The notes under the pieces were generated by a model, which ran no database searches, was not told the origin of the DNA, and was given only the letters and a program-made list of their open reading frames with translations. This document shows, in pieces, positions 1 through 15,000 of a DNA stretch of 64,000 nt (within the stretch, counting starts at the first letter, position 1; the number at the start of each line of letters is the position of its first letter). Made by a program: the position numbers and the translations under genes. Origin of the DNA: Sphaerolaimus hirsutus (taxonomy: Eukaryota > Nematoda > Chromadorea > Monhysterida > Sphaerolaimidae); NCBI GenBank assembly GCA_964036195.1, contig OZ038453.1, forward strand, positions 24,700,352-24,764,351, in the 5' to 3' direction.

Positions 1-3000
1 ATTGCCTCCCTGATTTATTGTCACTGTGCTGGAACTTGTTGAGCCGATGCCTGATGACTGGGCCTTGAAATAGGGATTTTATGAGTAAATAGATGGTTCA
101 ACTGTTGTGAGGTGTATTTTCATACAATACTGTATTTCTTCTTATAGAATGGCATACCTTCAATAGAAGGGCACCTCCAATAGAATGGCAGGTTTTGGCA
201 TTTTCTGTTACCAATGAAAAAAATAGAACATCACAACCTCTAGTAGAATGGCACATTAAATATAATAGCAGGTAGTTGGATAATAATAAATAATTGAATT
301 GGAACTGTGTGAAAAATGTGAAATGTGTGAAAAAAGTTTGGCAAAAAATTAAATGACAGTCTCCAATAGAATGGCAGGTAAAAAGTTGATGAAAAAAAGA
401 ACGGTGCTCTTCTATCAGAAGGAATTTACAGTAAATAAATTTTTTTTCCTTGTGAATAAGGATTCAGTGACATAACATCAGTTTTTGATTAAAAGTTCCC
501 ACCTCATAAGTATTAATCTGCCCGGTGCTATCCGGCTGCTGTGGGCTTGAAGCATTCTGATTTTGCACAATATGATACTGTGCCTGACCACTTTCACTCA
601 CAACAGGAACATTCACATTATTATTGCCACTGTAGACCACATTTGATTGAAAACTCTGATTTCCAAGGTTCACATTGTTTGGGTTGATTTGACCCATTGT
701 TGGATTGGCATATCTCAATGGCGGTGTACAGCTGCTGTTTGATGAGCTCTGCACCCCCATTGGCATGGTGTGACTGGGGTAGTTTGGCTGAAAGGATGAA
801 AATGGTACTATGAATTGGTGGTTGTATATTTTTATATTGTAAAGTAATGTATAAAAATTATTTCTAAGGCCATTTTTATCTCTAAATAAAAAGATTAAAA
901 GAACATAAAAAAAAACTCACAAAGAACACAGCACCACCACTGCCCACTGTATAAGGAGGAGCTGATGCAGGAACAACATTGACACCATAAATTGGTCTGC
1001 CATTGTTACCAACAGCTGAACCACATGAACTATACAATGTACCGGGTTGAAAATATTGTGGTTGTTGTGGTAAATTTTGCATTTGTTGGTCAGCTGATAT
1101 TCTACTGGTGCTGGGTGTGCCATCTGGATAGGAGATGCCTGTGGATTTGAATTATTATTATTATTTGGAAATTATGGTCAAAGCTGTGTAGCTATGGCAT
1201 TTGGCTATCACAGCGATTCACCAACGTGCTGACATGTAGAAACAAAATGGGGACAACGTAGACACCATACGTGGAAAGAATGCGTTGATAATATTGGCAG
1301 CGTGGGGACAACATCGTCCCACAGCATGTAAATGCATGCTGCAATTGGGTCTCGCACAAACCCAGCGTCAAAACAATGTAATGACACATCGAAACAATGT
1401 GGTAAACAACACCTTTTTCCACGTTGTCCCCATGTTGTTTCTAAATGTCAGCACATTGGTGAATCGCTGTGTATAACTATGGCACTTGAACATTTGAATG
1501 TCAAAAACCTCTGCATGAACACATTACACAGAGGCCATATTGGCATGATAAAATTCCCTCTTGAATGAGTCCCAGCTGTTAGATGAGTGAGGAAAAAGTA
1601 ATTCCCCCTTGAATAATTCTGCCTTTAAGCATATTTATGATCAATCTGCGTTGTGTATAATTTGAACAAAAATTATATCTTACGCTGTTAATAAAGCATT
1701 TTTCATGAAATGAGTTTACACAAACATGCTTGGAAATATTAATGAAAAAGTAATTCCCCTTAAACAGTTCTCCCTTCAAAAAACCCTGACAAAAAAAAAT
1801 TCCCCAGGGGAATCATTCAAGCAAATGTGGTATACAGACAAAAAGAATCCCTCAAAACACACCAGCCATTTGCCCAGGCACCATCTCCCCAGCCCCCTGA
1901 ACACTACCATAACCCTGCGGTACCGGCGCCCCGTGGCCCCTGGCATAGTGCTGCTGCATACCTCCCAGTGCCATGTGTTGCTGTTGTTGTTGGTGCTGGT
2001 TCTGGGGCATGGTGCCCGGTGCCATCTGTTGCGGTTGTGGATACCTTTGAATGTGCATCACTGTTTGGTGGTAGCCAGCTGGCCTGAGCATTGATTCTGC
2101 TAGTCTGGGTGGGTGGGGGTTTGGGGTTGGAATGTTTTTAAGATATTGGTGTAGTGTGGGAAGTTGTCAGAGTTTTTGAAGTAGAAAACAGCCAGCAACT
2201 AGAAAATGATGCAAAAACACAGATATTTATATACCTAATAGCTCATATAGACTGTTCTAGAAATAATAGAATGGTAGATTTTACTCAGATTTCAACCATG
2301 CACACAAAAACTTTTTAATCAATTAATAAACACATTTTTCCAATAAAAAGTTGAATTCACCTTGTAGTCAACATAGGCCCATGACCACCTCCCTTCTGTT
2401 TATTTTCCATTGCCATTTTGTCCAAATGTGAACTTGCAATCCCAGTACCCAGAGCAGGTGCACTTTTGGGAGTTTGTTCCAAAAGTTTAACCAGCATTGA
2501 GGTGCTCTTGTTTAGGCCGCCACATGTGTTGGCTGTATTTATTTGGGTTAGTAGTGATATTGTGGTTTGAAACAGTAATGGAGATTTTATTTGGCTTTAT
2601 GGTTTGAGCATAGTGATGTAAAGGTGCCATGGGGCTACTGTATGGTTATAATGCCAAGAGTGCCCATGGTCTATGGTTTTTCCAGCAAGAAAGTAGGTAT
2701 CATGTTTTTTTCTGAGATATATTTTGAGATTATATTTGAGAGAAACACTAATAACACCAGCAAGGACTTCGTAGTCACGGCCCCCAAAAACCCCCCTCCA
2801 AAAACCACCCAAAAAGTACCAAACACCCCACCCCTCCCACCCACCAGAGCTAAAAGTCGCACTTGATGGACTCATCGAAACCGAGCACATTGTGGATGTA
2901 GTAGCACTGGTCCCTGAACAACTCGAAGATGTTATACCCCCACTCTGATTCAATGACTGGGTATCAGTTGTGATTGTGGGTTGCCCACTGGTGCTCGCGT

Positions 3001-6000
3001 GTGGGGAGCAGTCTGAAATTTGTGTTTTATTTTGGGGGTGGGGGATTTTTGGGCAAATGGAATATTTGTGGGTGAAATTTTACCTGTGGTAAGAAAAATA
3101 TGGTAAGCCACACGCCATTGTTCATACACACACTAAATAGTTTGAAAACAAATTTTGAAAAACTCATAAATCAGCTTTGAAAACAGTTGAGTTTATTTTA
3201 ATGTATTTTTCTTAGTTATTTTAACACCATCAACTGCAGTCCCTCACCAAGTTATTATCACCTTTTTATCAATTGATTACGGTCAACTCAAATGTGTTCA
3301 AAGTTTATTTGTGAGTTATCAAAATTTTGGTTGAAAACCATTGTAAACCTAAAGGGACAACCAAACTTGTGGAACATAAAAATGATTGTCTGTTAAAATA
3401 TACTCGGCGTACATGATACTCTGCCCTCGCACTGATTTATGTCTCGTGTTGGAAGCGTGCCAATGATCATTAAATCATGCGATTTCCGTAAAAAGATGAA
3501 AAAAATTCATCGATGTGTATATGTTTATGAATCACACTAAAACAACAATCAATTTTGTCATCTTTTTATGAAACTCACACGCGTTAACCATCGTTGGCAC
3601 ACTTCCAGCTGGAACCACGCGTGCAGGGTGTAAAGTAAGCGGAGTATACTAGTTTACAGTAGGTTGTTTTGTCACTTGACCGAAGGGTCTTGAGTCAAGA
3701 CAACACCCAAATTTACCCAAATCTTTCCACTTTTTATCACCCAGCAATACCTGAATACAAAAACAAATCACTTAAATCTGCTTACAAAAATACCCCCTCA
3801 AACCCCCCCCAAACCCCAAAAAACCTACCAAACCCAGTGCCACTAATCGTAGGGCTCTGCAAACTCGCGGTAACAGGTGTCTGGACACTCACACCACTCA
3901 ACTCCGCACTTCCCGCGCCATTGGCGCCATTAACGCTCATGGCGCCAACTCTATAGCTGACCATGGTCGCTGGCGTGCCCACTGGCGTTAGGTAGTTGGC
4001 GCCTGGCGCCATGGGAGAGAATGTTGGCGCCATGGCGCCCGCGCCAGGGTTTGGATAGTTGTTGTCCAGGGGGTTTGGTCGGATGGCGCCACCGGATGGA
4101 GGGATTCCCTGAATGGCAAGGAGAGTTTTGGGGGCTTTGTGGGGTGGGATTTTGAAAAAAGAAAAAGAAAAAGGATGAGACTTTTGTTTTTCGCCATTGT
4201 TTTGAGCGATGTTTTTGTGTTATTTTGAGCGATTTTAAAAAGCAATGTTCTTCCAAATTTTCGCAGCGGCAGCTTATTAGAATATTTTATTCACACTGCC
4301 GAACTTTATCGGGTGCCTGCTGAGCTGCAAAACGCTACACGATTTTTACACGACAGGTTTGGCATTTTTCCAAATTGATTTTCTGGGTTGCTAGAGGTCA
4401 ATACATCGTTTCTAGATATTAAATTTTTCATTAAGCGCCCCAATTTGCGAGTTTTTAATACTTGGCACTGTGCCAAAATCTCTGAGAAAGTTTGTTGATT
4501 GTTGCTATTCATTTACGTGCGAATTTTCCGGCTAAAAAGCGTTTGCGCGCTAACCTTCAATGTGTTTGGCGGTTGTACCATTTGCCACGGCGACCCGACC
4601 ATCTGCGAGTGTAAATTGTGTTTCAGCTTAATCGAGATAATGTTTGTTTTTGCATGGAACAATGCCAAAATTTTAGCGATGGTGGCGCAGTTATCGAAAT
4701 TTTCCAAAACCTTTTTATGTTTTGCGATATACCGTATTATAAACATTTTCGTCGTGCTTCAAGTAGTGAAATATATAGTTCGAGATAATTCAGGGCAAGA
4801 GTGAGCGAAGTTTCACGTTGCGTTGCGATAACAATCTAAACAGGGGTCTCCAACAGGGGGGCAGCCCCCCCCCCCCCGAATCTGCCAGCTATCTATCTAC
4901 CCTGAGGCGAAATTTTCCCCTTTCTGCTTCTAAAACCTTGAAACAGCCTATATATTCCCCCCCACAGCCCCCCCCAGAAATTGTCAGCTATCTATCCCTC
5001 CGGAGGAGCGATTTGCTATCTATTCAAGCGAAAATCTTGGAGACCCCTGAATGTAAATGTAAAAAGTGCGTTGCGATGAATGTTTTGAATGTGAAATTAT
5101 TTCGCGCATAAACGCTTTCCGACGAAAGACGCACTTCTCAGCTGTTCGCAGGGACGTATCCAGGATTTTTGAGCAGGGGGGGGCTGCTTGTTTACGGGGG
5201 CCGGCGAACGGGGGGGGCTCAGCCCCCCCCCTAAATTTTTCCCCTATACAGGGACGGAAAGGCGTTTTGGCGCTGGCGCCATACATAGGCGCAGCGCCAT
5301 GGCGCTATTGGCGTTGGCGCCTGCGCCAGGAACCGCTTTATATGTATGTAAATATGCATACATATACAGCGAAAGTTGCAAAAATCTGTTCATTTTCAAG
5401 GATAGTTGTTTACAGGGACCGATCAGCTGAAAATACAATGCATGAGGAAGAAATTGCGCGCTTGCGCGCAAAATTTTTAACGAACATCGAAAAATATGTA
5501 GGAAAATTTGCATTTTCTGGGACTTTTTAGGTCTCACCCCGGGAGGGGGGGGGGGGCTGCAGCCCCCCCCCCCCGCCCCCCCCCCCTGGATACGTCCTTG
5601 GCTGTTCGATTGAATTCGCACATAAAAAAAATACCTACTTACCGTATTTCTTCTAATAGAAGAGCGCTGTACTATGTTTTCATCAACTTTTCACTTGCTT
5701 TTCTTTTTGAGGTGCCTTTCTATTGGAGGCTGCCGTTTTAAATATTAGAGGAAATACGGTATACCTCGATCATTAATGATAAAGTTCTGAAATTTTTCCC
5801 CACCCCCAAACAACCTGCTGCTGCTGCAATTCCTGCTGGGCCATTTCCTGTTCCAATCTCAATTTTTCTTTTTTCGTTAATCTTTTCTTTTTTGGCCCCT
5901 GCCCCCTGGGCACCTTTGTTTTTGGCGCCTGGCTCCCATCTGGCGTCAAATTTGCATCTGGCCCCTGGTTTGGGTTTGAGGCTGCACTTGTGTTTGGCGT

Positions 6001-9000
6001 GGCCGCGTTTGAACGCGCTCTGAGGGGGGGGAGGTAAAGTTTTTATGTAAATTTAAACCCCTGCGGGGTTGGGGGGGGTTTGAAAGTTACCCACCCCCAC
6101 CCCCCCCAAGTTAACCCACACTGTCAGACCCTGGCATATATTAATATCTTTACTAGGATGGGCAAAAATGTTTTTTTAACGACCCTGTTTAAAAACAAAC
6201 AAACATTTTTTAACATAAAACCTTTTTTTAAATAAAATGGTTTTTTAAAAGCTCCCAAATAAAGTTATGAGTTTTTTTAAAAGATGGAAGACACTGGCAT
6301 CCCTAATCTTTACACGTATTTATGGATTTACTACGTTCCGGCGGCTTTAATCTCAAGTGACTCGTTGCGATACCGTTGTCCAAAATTGTAAATGTACCTA
6401 CCAATAATTCACCACAGTTATACTCCAGCGAAATTACACCTTACAATGAAATCTACCCTAACCCATCTGAATAAAATAACAAACATAAAATTTCTCTCAT
6501 CATATTTATCACATTGCTTCTACTTTGGGTGAATTTGGTGCATTTTTCCATGTGACCTTATTCATCAAAATATGGTATCATTCATTGTAAGGCAGGGGTC
6601 TCCAAGATTTTGGCCCTCGCGGGGGCTGGATAGATAGCAAATCGCTCCTCCGGAGAGATAGATAGCTGAAAAAATTTTCTGGGGGGGGGGGCTCGCGGGG
6701 GCAAAATATATAGGCTTTTTCAGTGCATAGAAGGCCGAAAGGGGAAAAAATCGCTAATAATCGCTTAAAAGTGGCCAAAAGTATGTTTCAAATAGCTAAA
6801 AACAGGCGTATAACCATGCATATAGCCAGAGAGCACGATTTTGAAGGTAAAAAACTATAAAAAGGTGTGAAAATTGGTGATTTTTAGCGAAAATTGGGGC
6901 AAAATTTCTCAAAAACCACTCCAGATAGATAGATAGCTGAGCGATTTGGGGGGGGGGGGGTCTTTGGGGGTAGTAGCCAAAAATTTTGCCTCGGGATAGA
7001 TAGATAGCTGAGCAGCCTCCCGGGATAGATAAATAGCTGGCAGATTTGGGGGAGGGCAGCCCCCCCCCCCAGCCCCCCCCTAGGAGACCCCTGTTGTAAG
7101 GTGATCTGTCTGTTCAGTCTAACACATACTTATCTCACCAATATAGTTTTTCCACTCACAACGTACCTAGGTTTTCTCTTAGCCTTTGGCTTGGTGGGCG
7201 GAGTTTGTTGTGCATTTGGATCTATGCCAAGATTAGCATTTGGCCCAGTGCCAGCTCTGTTGGCTTGCATTGGCGGGGCAATTTGAGCTGTGCCTTGAGA
7301 TGATTGACCCTCTGTGAATGGGTATAAAAAAACTAAAAATTTGGATCAATTCAAATGTAGGATGAAAAAGTATCAGAAAATGTGCCCAAAAATTCACCTG
7401 TATTTGCACACTCATCATCGTTGTTGAAAACAGAACTGCAGATTTGTTGTAGTTGGTCATTGTTTGAACCACCCATTACAACCCTGAGATAAATATATAA
7501 AACATATTTTCGGTGGAATCTAGTGTATTTTTATGCTGTTGTTTTGTGTATCTATAATTTATGAATTTACTTTTTTTCTTTTACATAATGATTTTTTTAC
7601 ACCACTCAAAGTTATTGAAAAATACAATTTCACAATTATAAAAAATTTCTTCAACACTTTACAATTTCACAATCATTTCACAAACCCACATTTTCACATT
7701 TAACCACCCCCCCCCCAAACCACCCACCTTTCCACATAACATTCCAACATTACATGCTGTGCATCTGGCCTGGTACAATTTATACTCACTACCCAGTGGG
7801 CATTTATGTGGGGGTTTGGTTGTAAAGTGACCTTGCCTGAACATAGTGTGGCTGTGTAATTGGGGGGGGGGGTTATTTGGGTTTTATTTTGATTTGATTT
7901 TTGAGTGGAACACTTTTGTAAAAGTTATGTGAAAACTCGGACAGCAGTGGCGCTGCAGAGACTGTGTGTAAAATGTCAACTCAGTTTTTAGTTGACGGGT
8001 TGCAGGATAATTTTCAAGTGCACATGCGGTAATCTTGAAAAGTATATATATTGGTATGTGCATTTAAACATCGTTTAACGACCCGTCAACTAAAATCTGA
8101 ATGGAAACAAGTCGGCCCAGTTGACACCCGATGTCAGTGTCAACTGCTGTGTGCATGACCAGTGAGTAAATAGGTATTTTCACTCAAACTTTTTACCCTT
8201 TAAACCAGTTAAACCCTGTTAACTAACCAGAAGTGAGCAATGTCTGCAAAACTGGCCTATCTGCCGCGATGGGACAACATGACGTCAACATTTTGCCGTG
8301 GAATAATTGAATGTTGCTAAATACTATTGGCTGGCATGTTCTGCGATTTAGGGGGGGGGGGTTAAATTTTGTGCTGCACTTAATTGACATCTAGCATTTG
8401 TTGTCGCAATTAGTGTTGGAAAAGTGCCAGAAAAGTGTTAGATGTCAATGGCGCTGGTGCCAGAGAAAATAGCTCTAGCACAATTCCATTAGTATTTACC
8501 ATATTTACTTGAATACTTCCCATGGGGGCTTTTTGATCGGGAACTTTTCAAGGGAGGGGGGGTTATTGTTTCATCAATTTTAAAAAAATCTGAATTTTCT
8601 AACCTTGCATCTCCACCAATCACCTCGCCTTTAAGATCGCACAATAATGTAAAATATGATCTCCTGATAATTTGATCCAAATTATTTATCTGGTCGCACA
8701 TCATTTTCTGCTGTTGTTGTAAATTCATATTTTGCACGTCATTTTGATTGGTAATTTGTTGCGGATTTTTGTGTGTTTGCTGCGCCTGGAATTTGAGATA
8801 TTTTTGCAGATTTGTTAAAAAATTCATTGCCACATTGGCCCTACATTCACTAGTTGACAACCAAATATTCCCAAAGCTAAAACATCCGTTTTAAACACGT
8901 TTTATTTGACCAGAATGATTATCCGTCAACTAATCTGAGATCAAAGACTGAGATAGAAATTGACCATGTTTGTTCTTCATCTGGAAATTAGTCAATGTAA

Positions 9001-12000
9001 ACACAAAAATGCATACCTGCTGCAACTGTTTCAAAGTGGCCGTGCTAATACTCTGAGCCACAGTGTGTTGTTGTTGTTGACTCGCCGCGGAGCCAGGCTC
9101 CAATTTTTTGGCGCCAGGCTCCATTTTTATGGTGCCAGGCTCCATTTTCATGTTGCCAGGCTCCATTTTCATGGCGCCAGGCTCCATTTTCACGATGCCA
9201 GGTTCCATTTTCAAATTCTCATGCCCCTGAGCCATGGCGCGCTGGTTTTTTGGCCCCATGCCAGCATTGGGTGACGTGCACGTGCTCGTTGGCGTTTGGC
9301 TGGCGCCTGGCGCCATTTCTGGCGTCACAATGGCGCCGGGCTGGCGCGCTATGCAAACTATGCGCGAGGTGTCTGCAGGGGTTTGGGGGAGGTTGGGGGT
9401 TTTGAGTGAGATTTTTTGTGTGGGGGGGATTATTTGAAGATTTTTGGAATGATTTTCACAGGAATTTAGGGTTGATGCTGTAAATGGTTGATTATGAAGA
9501 AACGGTTTTCAATGTTGTTTTTTCAATGTTGTTTTACCGGTATTTAAAAATACCGTATATTCTCGAATAAGACCCCCCTTCAGGGACGTAGGCAGGATTT
9601 TTGAGCGGGGGGGGCGGATTGTATACGGAGCCAGGCGAACGAGGGGGGGCGGCGCCCCCCCCTCAAATTTTACCCCTGTAGTAGAGGAGAGCCATGGCGC
9701 CTACTGGCGTTGGCATTGGCGCCAAAGCAGCAGTATACGTCTGTATTTTACAGGCATAGTGCGACATGGATTGTAATTGAGTCCATTTTCACTGGCTTTG
9801 AGGCCGCGGAGAATGGTCAGCCAAAAATATACCGTATTACCTCGAAATACCCCCAGGGGGTTTATTATTTCGCCAGCAAAATTTGAGGGGGGGATAATTC
9901 GAGGGGGGGGGTCTATTATTTCGCCATAAATTTTCGGAAATTCCCCATACGCAGACGTAGAAATTTTTTTCAAACTGTCGACAAAATCGTCCTCTGAAAG
10001 TGTCATTTCTGGCACATTTTTTGGTCCGGCCCGGGAAGGGGGGGGACGCCCCCCCCGCCCCCCCCCCCCTGGCTACGTCCTTGCCCCCCTTGAATAACCC
10101 CCCGCCCCACTTGAATAACTCCTCCCCTTGAATTACTCTCCCTCAAAATCTCTGACGAAAAAATAAATCCCCTGAGGTCTTATTCAAGGTTATACGGTAA
10201 ATCGGTCACTGGTACAGCAAAAATACTCACCATTCCCTCCAAAAACATCATCATTTCCCAAATTTCCCGGTGAAGACATCCTTCCATTCACTGTGAGAGC
10301 GGAAATTTGCAGTTCACATGTCCCAGCATTCGAAAGTGTCGGCGCTGTGAATTTGTTTATTTCACTAATTTTTGTTAAATTTAAAAAAAAATTTAATTTA
10401 AATTTTGAAAAAAAAACTCACACGTCGCGCCGGCTTTATCGATTTGCGCCCGTTTGAGAAATTTGCACGGAAATTGGGTGATCTTCTGTGAACCACCCGG
10501 TGTCGACGTGTCGTCCAGGGGAAAGCCTGCGATATGTTTTTTTATTTATTTTTTAATTTTCGATTTTTAATTGGTGTTGAGAAATGGGAAATAACAAAAA
10601 CAAAAAAATGATTAAAACTGATTTTACGATCAACGTAAATATGAAAGCGTACTTTTAACGTCGCAGAAAAGTCAATAAAGAACTTACCAAAGGAATCAGC
10701 CGGTAAAATGTTGCTAATTTTCTGGTGATCTTCAGGCGAGACGTAGCTAAAAATCGATCGATTTTGCATTTCAGTCTGCAATTTGTTTATAAATAAAATT
10801 GAATTATGTCATTGAAATGAAGTTAAAGCACCCAATTTTATTTTTACAATGTAAAAATTAGAGCTTGAAAAAAGCGTGTTTTATGATTGTTTCGTGATGT
10901 ATAGCACATATTCTTGAAAATTGCCCATGACTAGTGGTGGAAAAAGCGCCAGGACTTTGACACCAAGCGTCAAATTCCCCATAGCGTTTTTCCGAACCCC
11001 AGCGCCAATGGCGCCAGAGCAAAATGGCGCCAAGCGCCATGGCGCTTTTTGCTTAGGCATTTTGTTCCTGGCGCCAGGCAAAAGTAGTGCCAAGCGCCAA
11101 AAGCGCCATGGCGCTTATTATGGGTGTGGCGCCAATGGCGCCACAGCAAAATAGCGCCAAAAGCGCCACGGCGCTTTTTCCTTTGGCGCTAGCGCCATGG
11201 CGCTTTTCCACCACTACCCATGACGTTCACGTTTTCGTTTGAAGGGAGATTTTTTGAAGGCGCCTTAATTTTATCGGAATTTTCTCAGATACACCAATTA
11301 CTGAACTTGCAGGTTCAAAATAAACTGGTAATTTAAGCTAATCAGGTAAATTATCAATGACTCAGTTTTGAGTAATGAGTGCATCCATTATTTTTATCTG
11401 TTTAGGTACCACGGTTGGATAGAGCATAAAGATGGAAACATGTTTTAATTGCCCTGTTAAAAAAAATTTTAAACAAAGTTTTTAAATTAAATAGTTTTTA
11501 AAGCTCCAAAATATGGTTATGAGTTCACATATACAGGTATATGATGCAAGTTGGAGTACCCTGTAATGTTACACATACATATGTACAGTGGCTGTAGAGT
11601 CATCAAATAAATAGCATCATAAGTGGTTATTTCTGGCAAAAATACATTCTTGTGTCAACTTATCATGTATGTCAACTTATCATGTATGTCAACTTATCAT
11701 GTCAACTTTTGTGAAGTGTTTGTGACTTAAAGTGAACTTGGGCATGGAATAGTGCTTAAATAATGTTATTAGAGAAGAAAAATGCACTGGGAGCTGGGGT
11801 AAACACATTGGCTGGATATTATAAAAATACCAGAACTACATGTAAATATCATGGATTATTATTACATGGTATGGTTGCATGCAGAAATTGAAGGTTTGTC
11901 AATAAAAATACAACAAAACCAATGAAAACCAACTCTAATGTTAATTTGCATGTGAAATTGTGCGCTTGCATGCAAAAATAGCAAAATACCTAGTGATTTT

Positions 12001-15000
12001 CAGCTGCAATTTTTTAATGGTTGATATGCTTGTGTAGAAAACAGTTGAAAACACTGGCTATCCTTAGCACAAAAGTTGTCAAAATGTATTTATGCTCTCG
12101 AAACATACATATACTCAAGTACTGAGTAAATACATTTACATTTCCTCTGTAAAAACCTGTAGTGACTGTACACGAGTACAGAAAACGTAATTCCGAAAAA
12201 TCATCAGTTGCATAAAAATTGACCGCAATGTTAGTTTTTGTACAGTTGCTCCTGGCTTTCATATAAAATATTTTTTGGTCAGGTTTTGGGTGTTTTAAAA
12301 ATATAAACAGCTCAAACAAATTGAAACGCTGCAAAAATGGCAGTGGGAATATCGAATTTGCAAATTTGTGATGAGTAGGGAACGCTATGACTCTCACTTT
12401 CCTTTTACTCACTTCTACATTTTCCTGGGTACAAAGTCGAAAAATACTCTTACATTTTCCCTTGGAAAAATTATTTGCTTTTATGTTTACCCGCTGTTTA
12501 CACAGCGTAAAAGTATTTTTTATGTTTTCTGTACTCTGGTGAGTAATTTTAACAACTCTGCATAACACAGCATCGCTCTTTTGTTTATTTTTAGCACCTT
12601 ATATATTTAGGTAGCTTTATAGCCTTGTGCATCCTATCAGGGCCGTATCCAGGGGGGGGGCGGGGGGGGCTGCAGCCCCCCCCCCCCCTCCCGGGGCGAG
12701 ACCACAAAGTGACCGGAAAATGCGACTTTTTCAACGTCAGCGTAAAAAATTTTGCGCGCAAGCGCGCATTCTTCACCAGACAAAAGGTCTTATCATCGGA
12801 TTTGCTCCATGTGGCCACAAATCATTATCAATACACTCAATGTTGTTTTTTTGCTGTTTTGTATGTATATTTACATACATATACAGCATTCCATGGCACT
12901 GACGCCAACGCCAATGGCGCCATGGCGTGGCGCCTACTAATGGCGCCGGCGCCATGGCGCCATTCCGCCACTATGTAGCTAAAATTTTAGGGGGGGGGGG
13001 CTGAGCCCCCCCCATCGCCGGCCTCCGTAAACAAGCAGCCCCCCCCGCTCAAAAATCCTGGATACGTCCCTGCCCACGCTTGTATTTACAGCGGATCGGC
13101 TCCTGAAAACCCGATTTCCTTGGAAATGAACAGATTTTTCCAAATTTCGCTGTATATGTATGCATATTTGCATACATACAAAGCGTTTCCTGGCGCTGGC
13201 ACCAACGCCAATAGCGCCATGGTGTGGCGCCTTTGTATGGCGCTAGCGCCAAAACGTTTTTCCCTATATAGGGAAAAATTTTAGGGGGGGGGGGGCTGAG
13301 CCCCCCCCGTTCGCCGGCCCCCGTAAACAAGCAGCCCCCCCCCCGCTCAAAAATCCTGGATACGTCCCTGCATCCTATATAAATTAAATATGTGGAATAG
13401 AGTACTTATATAACTTAAATCCCTGTTATATTTGCACGAGGGAGTTTTTCAAGTGGGGGGGGGTATTCAAGATTCATGTATGCAGCAACTTTATAACAAA
13501 ATATCGGGAATTTTGGGATCCACTTTATCAATCAAATTGTGGATATGCTAACTATTTTTGGGTATAAAATTTTTATGATTATCAGATCTCATTATGTCAA
13601 TTGATATTTATATTTACAAGCAAAAAAATCAATACAGGAATGAAATCCACAATTTTAATGCCACAATACGTTGGCTGGCAAAATAAAAATGCAAAACTAT
13701 ATTGTGCCTGCGCAGCAAGTTTTCACACTAAATTTGGAAAACTCATAAATAAGCTTTGAACGTATTTGAGTTTTCTACAATGAGGTGTCCGTCAACTGCA
13801 GTTGACGGAGATTATAAGTGACTCATTGTAGTCAACTCGAATACGTTCAAAGCTCATTTATGAGTTTTCCAAATTTCGTGTGAAAACTAGTGTGCGCAGG
13901 GCCATTCATACACCAAAATTCATTGAGTAAACATCTGTTATTTATTTAAAAGTGAAAGTTGGGCAAAATCAAACAAATGCAAGAATGCATTTACGCAGTT
14001 TTCTTGCTGTAGGTAAAGTATTCGGCTTTTTATCGATATAATGAAAAAAAATTGTCTTATATGCACTGAAAATCCATTTTCATATCACAGCAATTTTTAG
14101 CAGGGCGGGGTGACTAAAACAGCTATATTCACCAAAAATAAAACTGTCAAACCGAAAATATGTCATAATTCTCGTTCGGATGTTGACATAGCCAAATAAA
14201 AACGTAAATCAAATAAAAAATGCTGATAACAAAAAGGTAGTTATTGTTGATAACACCTTTTGTGCTAATATTAGAAGTTTTTTGTTTGCAGACATTTCGG
14301 CACTCTTTTATCACTGATGTTTGTGTTTCTGTCATAAAATATGTGGATTTTTTAAGAGCATGAATAGATAAAAATTTCATTCATAAACTCTTTATACACA
14401 CAAAATGTTTTTACCTCCTAATTCATTCATAATTATTGTTCAGTGAAGGAAAACAACATATGTTATGCCTACACACACTAAATAGTTTTCAACTGAAACT
14501 TACAAAACTCATTAATCATCTTAGAACGCATCCGAGTTTGAATAGTGAATATTTCAGTAAACTCAAATGTGTTCAGAACCGATTTATGAGTTTCTCAAAA
14601 TTTTGGTTGAAAACTAGTTCCAAAGCTGAAAACTTTTCTTTCACGTGACAAAAATAGTGACACACCATTCAAAAAAATAAAAAAAAGTAAAAAAACTGAC
14701 ATGCACAATATTGAGGTATTTAAATGAGCGTTCAGTGACTGATTCCAAAACGCCTTCGGGACTCAAAATCAGACAAAAGCCATCCATGAGATCCAGCATT
14801 TTGTTCAAAAGATCCGCTGCACCTGTAATTTTATTGGATGTTAAAAGCAGGAGGCAGTCCCAGACCTTGTAAAATGCCCTGTTAAGTCCCTGTAACATGT
14901 CAAATGTCATGCGAAGTGTGAAAAGTCATGTAAAAGGCATGTCAAATTTAATATGTCATGCAAAGTGTTAAAAGTCATGTAAAATGTAAAATGTCATGCA

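Noticed and set aside
8786..8860. Extension of NCOA exon 7 upstream (ANVAMNFLTNLQKYL)
   Set aside because: It reads well as protein, but the acceptor before it gives the wrong phase and leads to a stop; the acceptor at 8786-8787 fits in phase. A TAF-homology-like resemblance was considered and is too weak.
12014..12568. 184-residue minus-strand frame
   Set aside because: It overlaps a dispersed repeat also seen at 25915, 35965 and 37330, has A/T-driven composition and no known motif or splice context.
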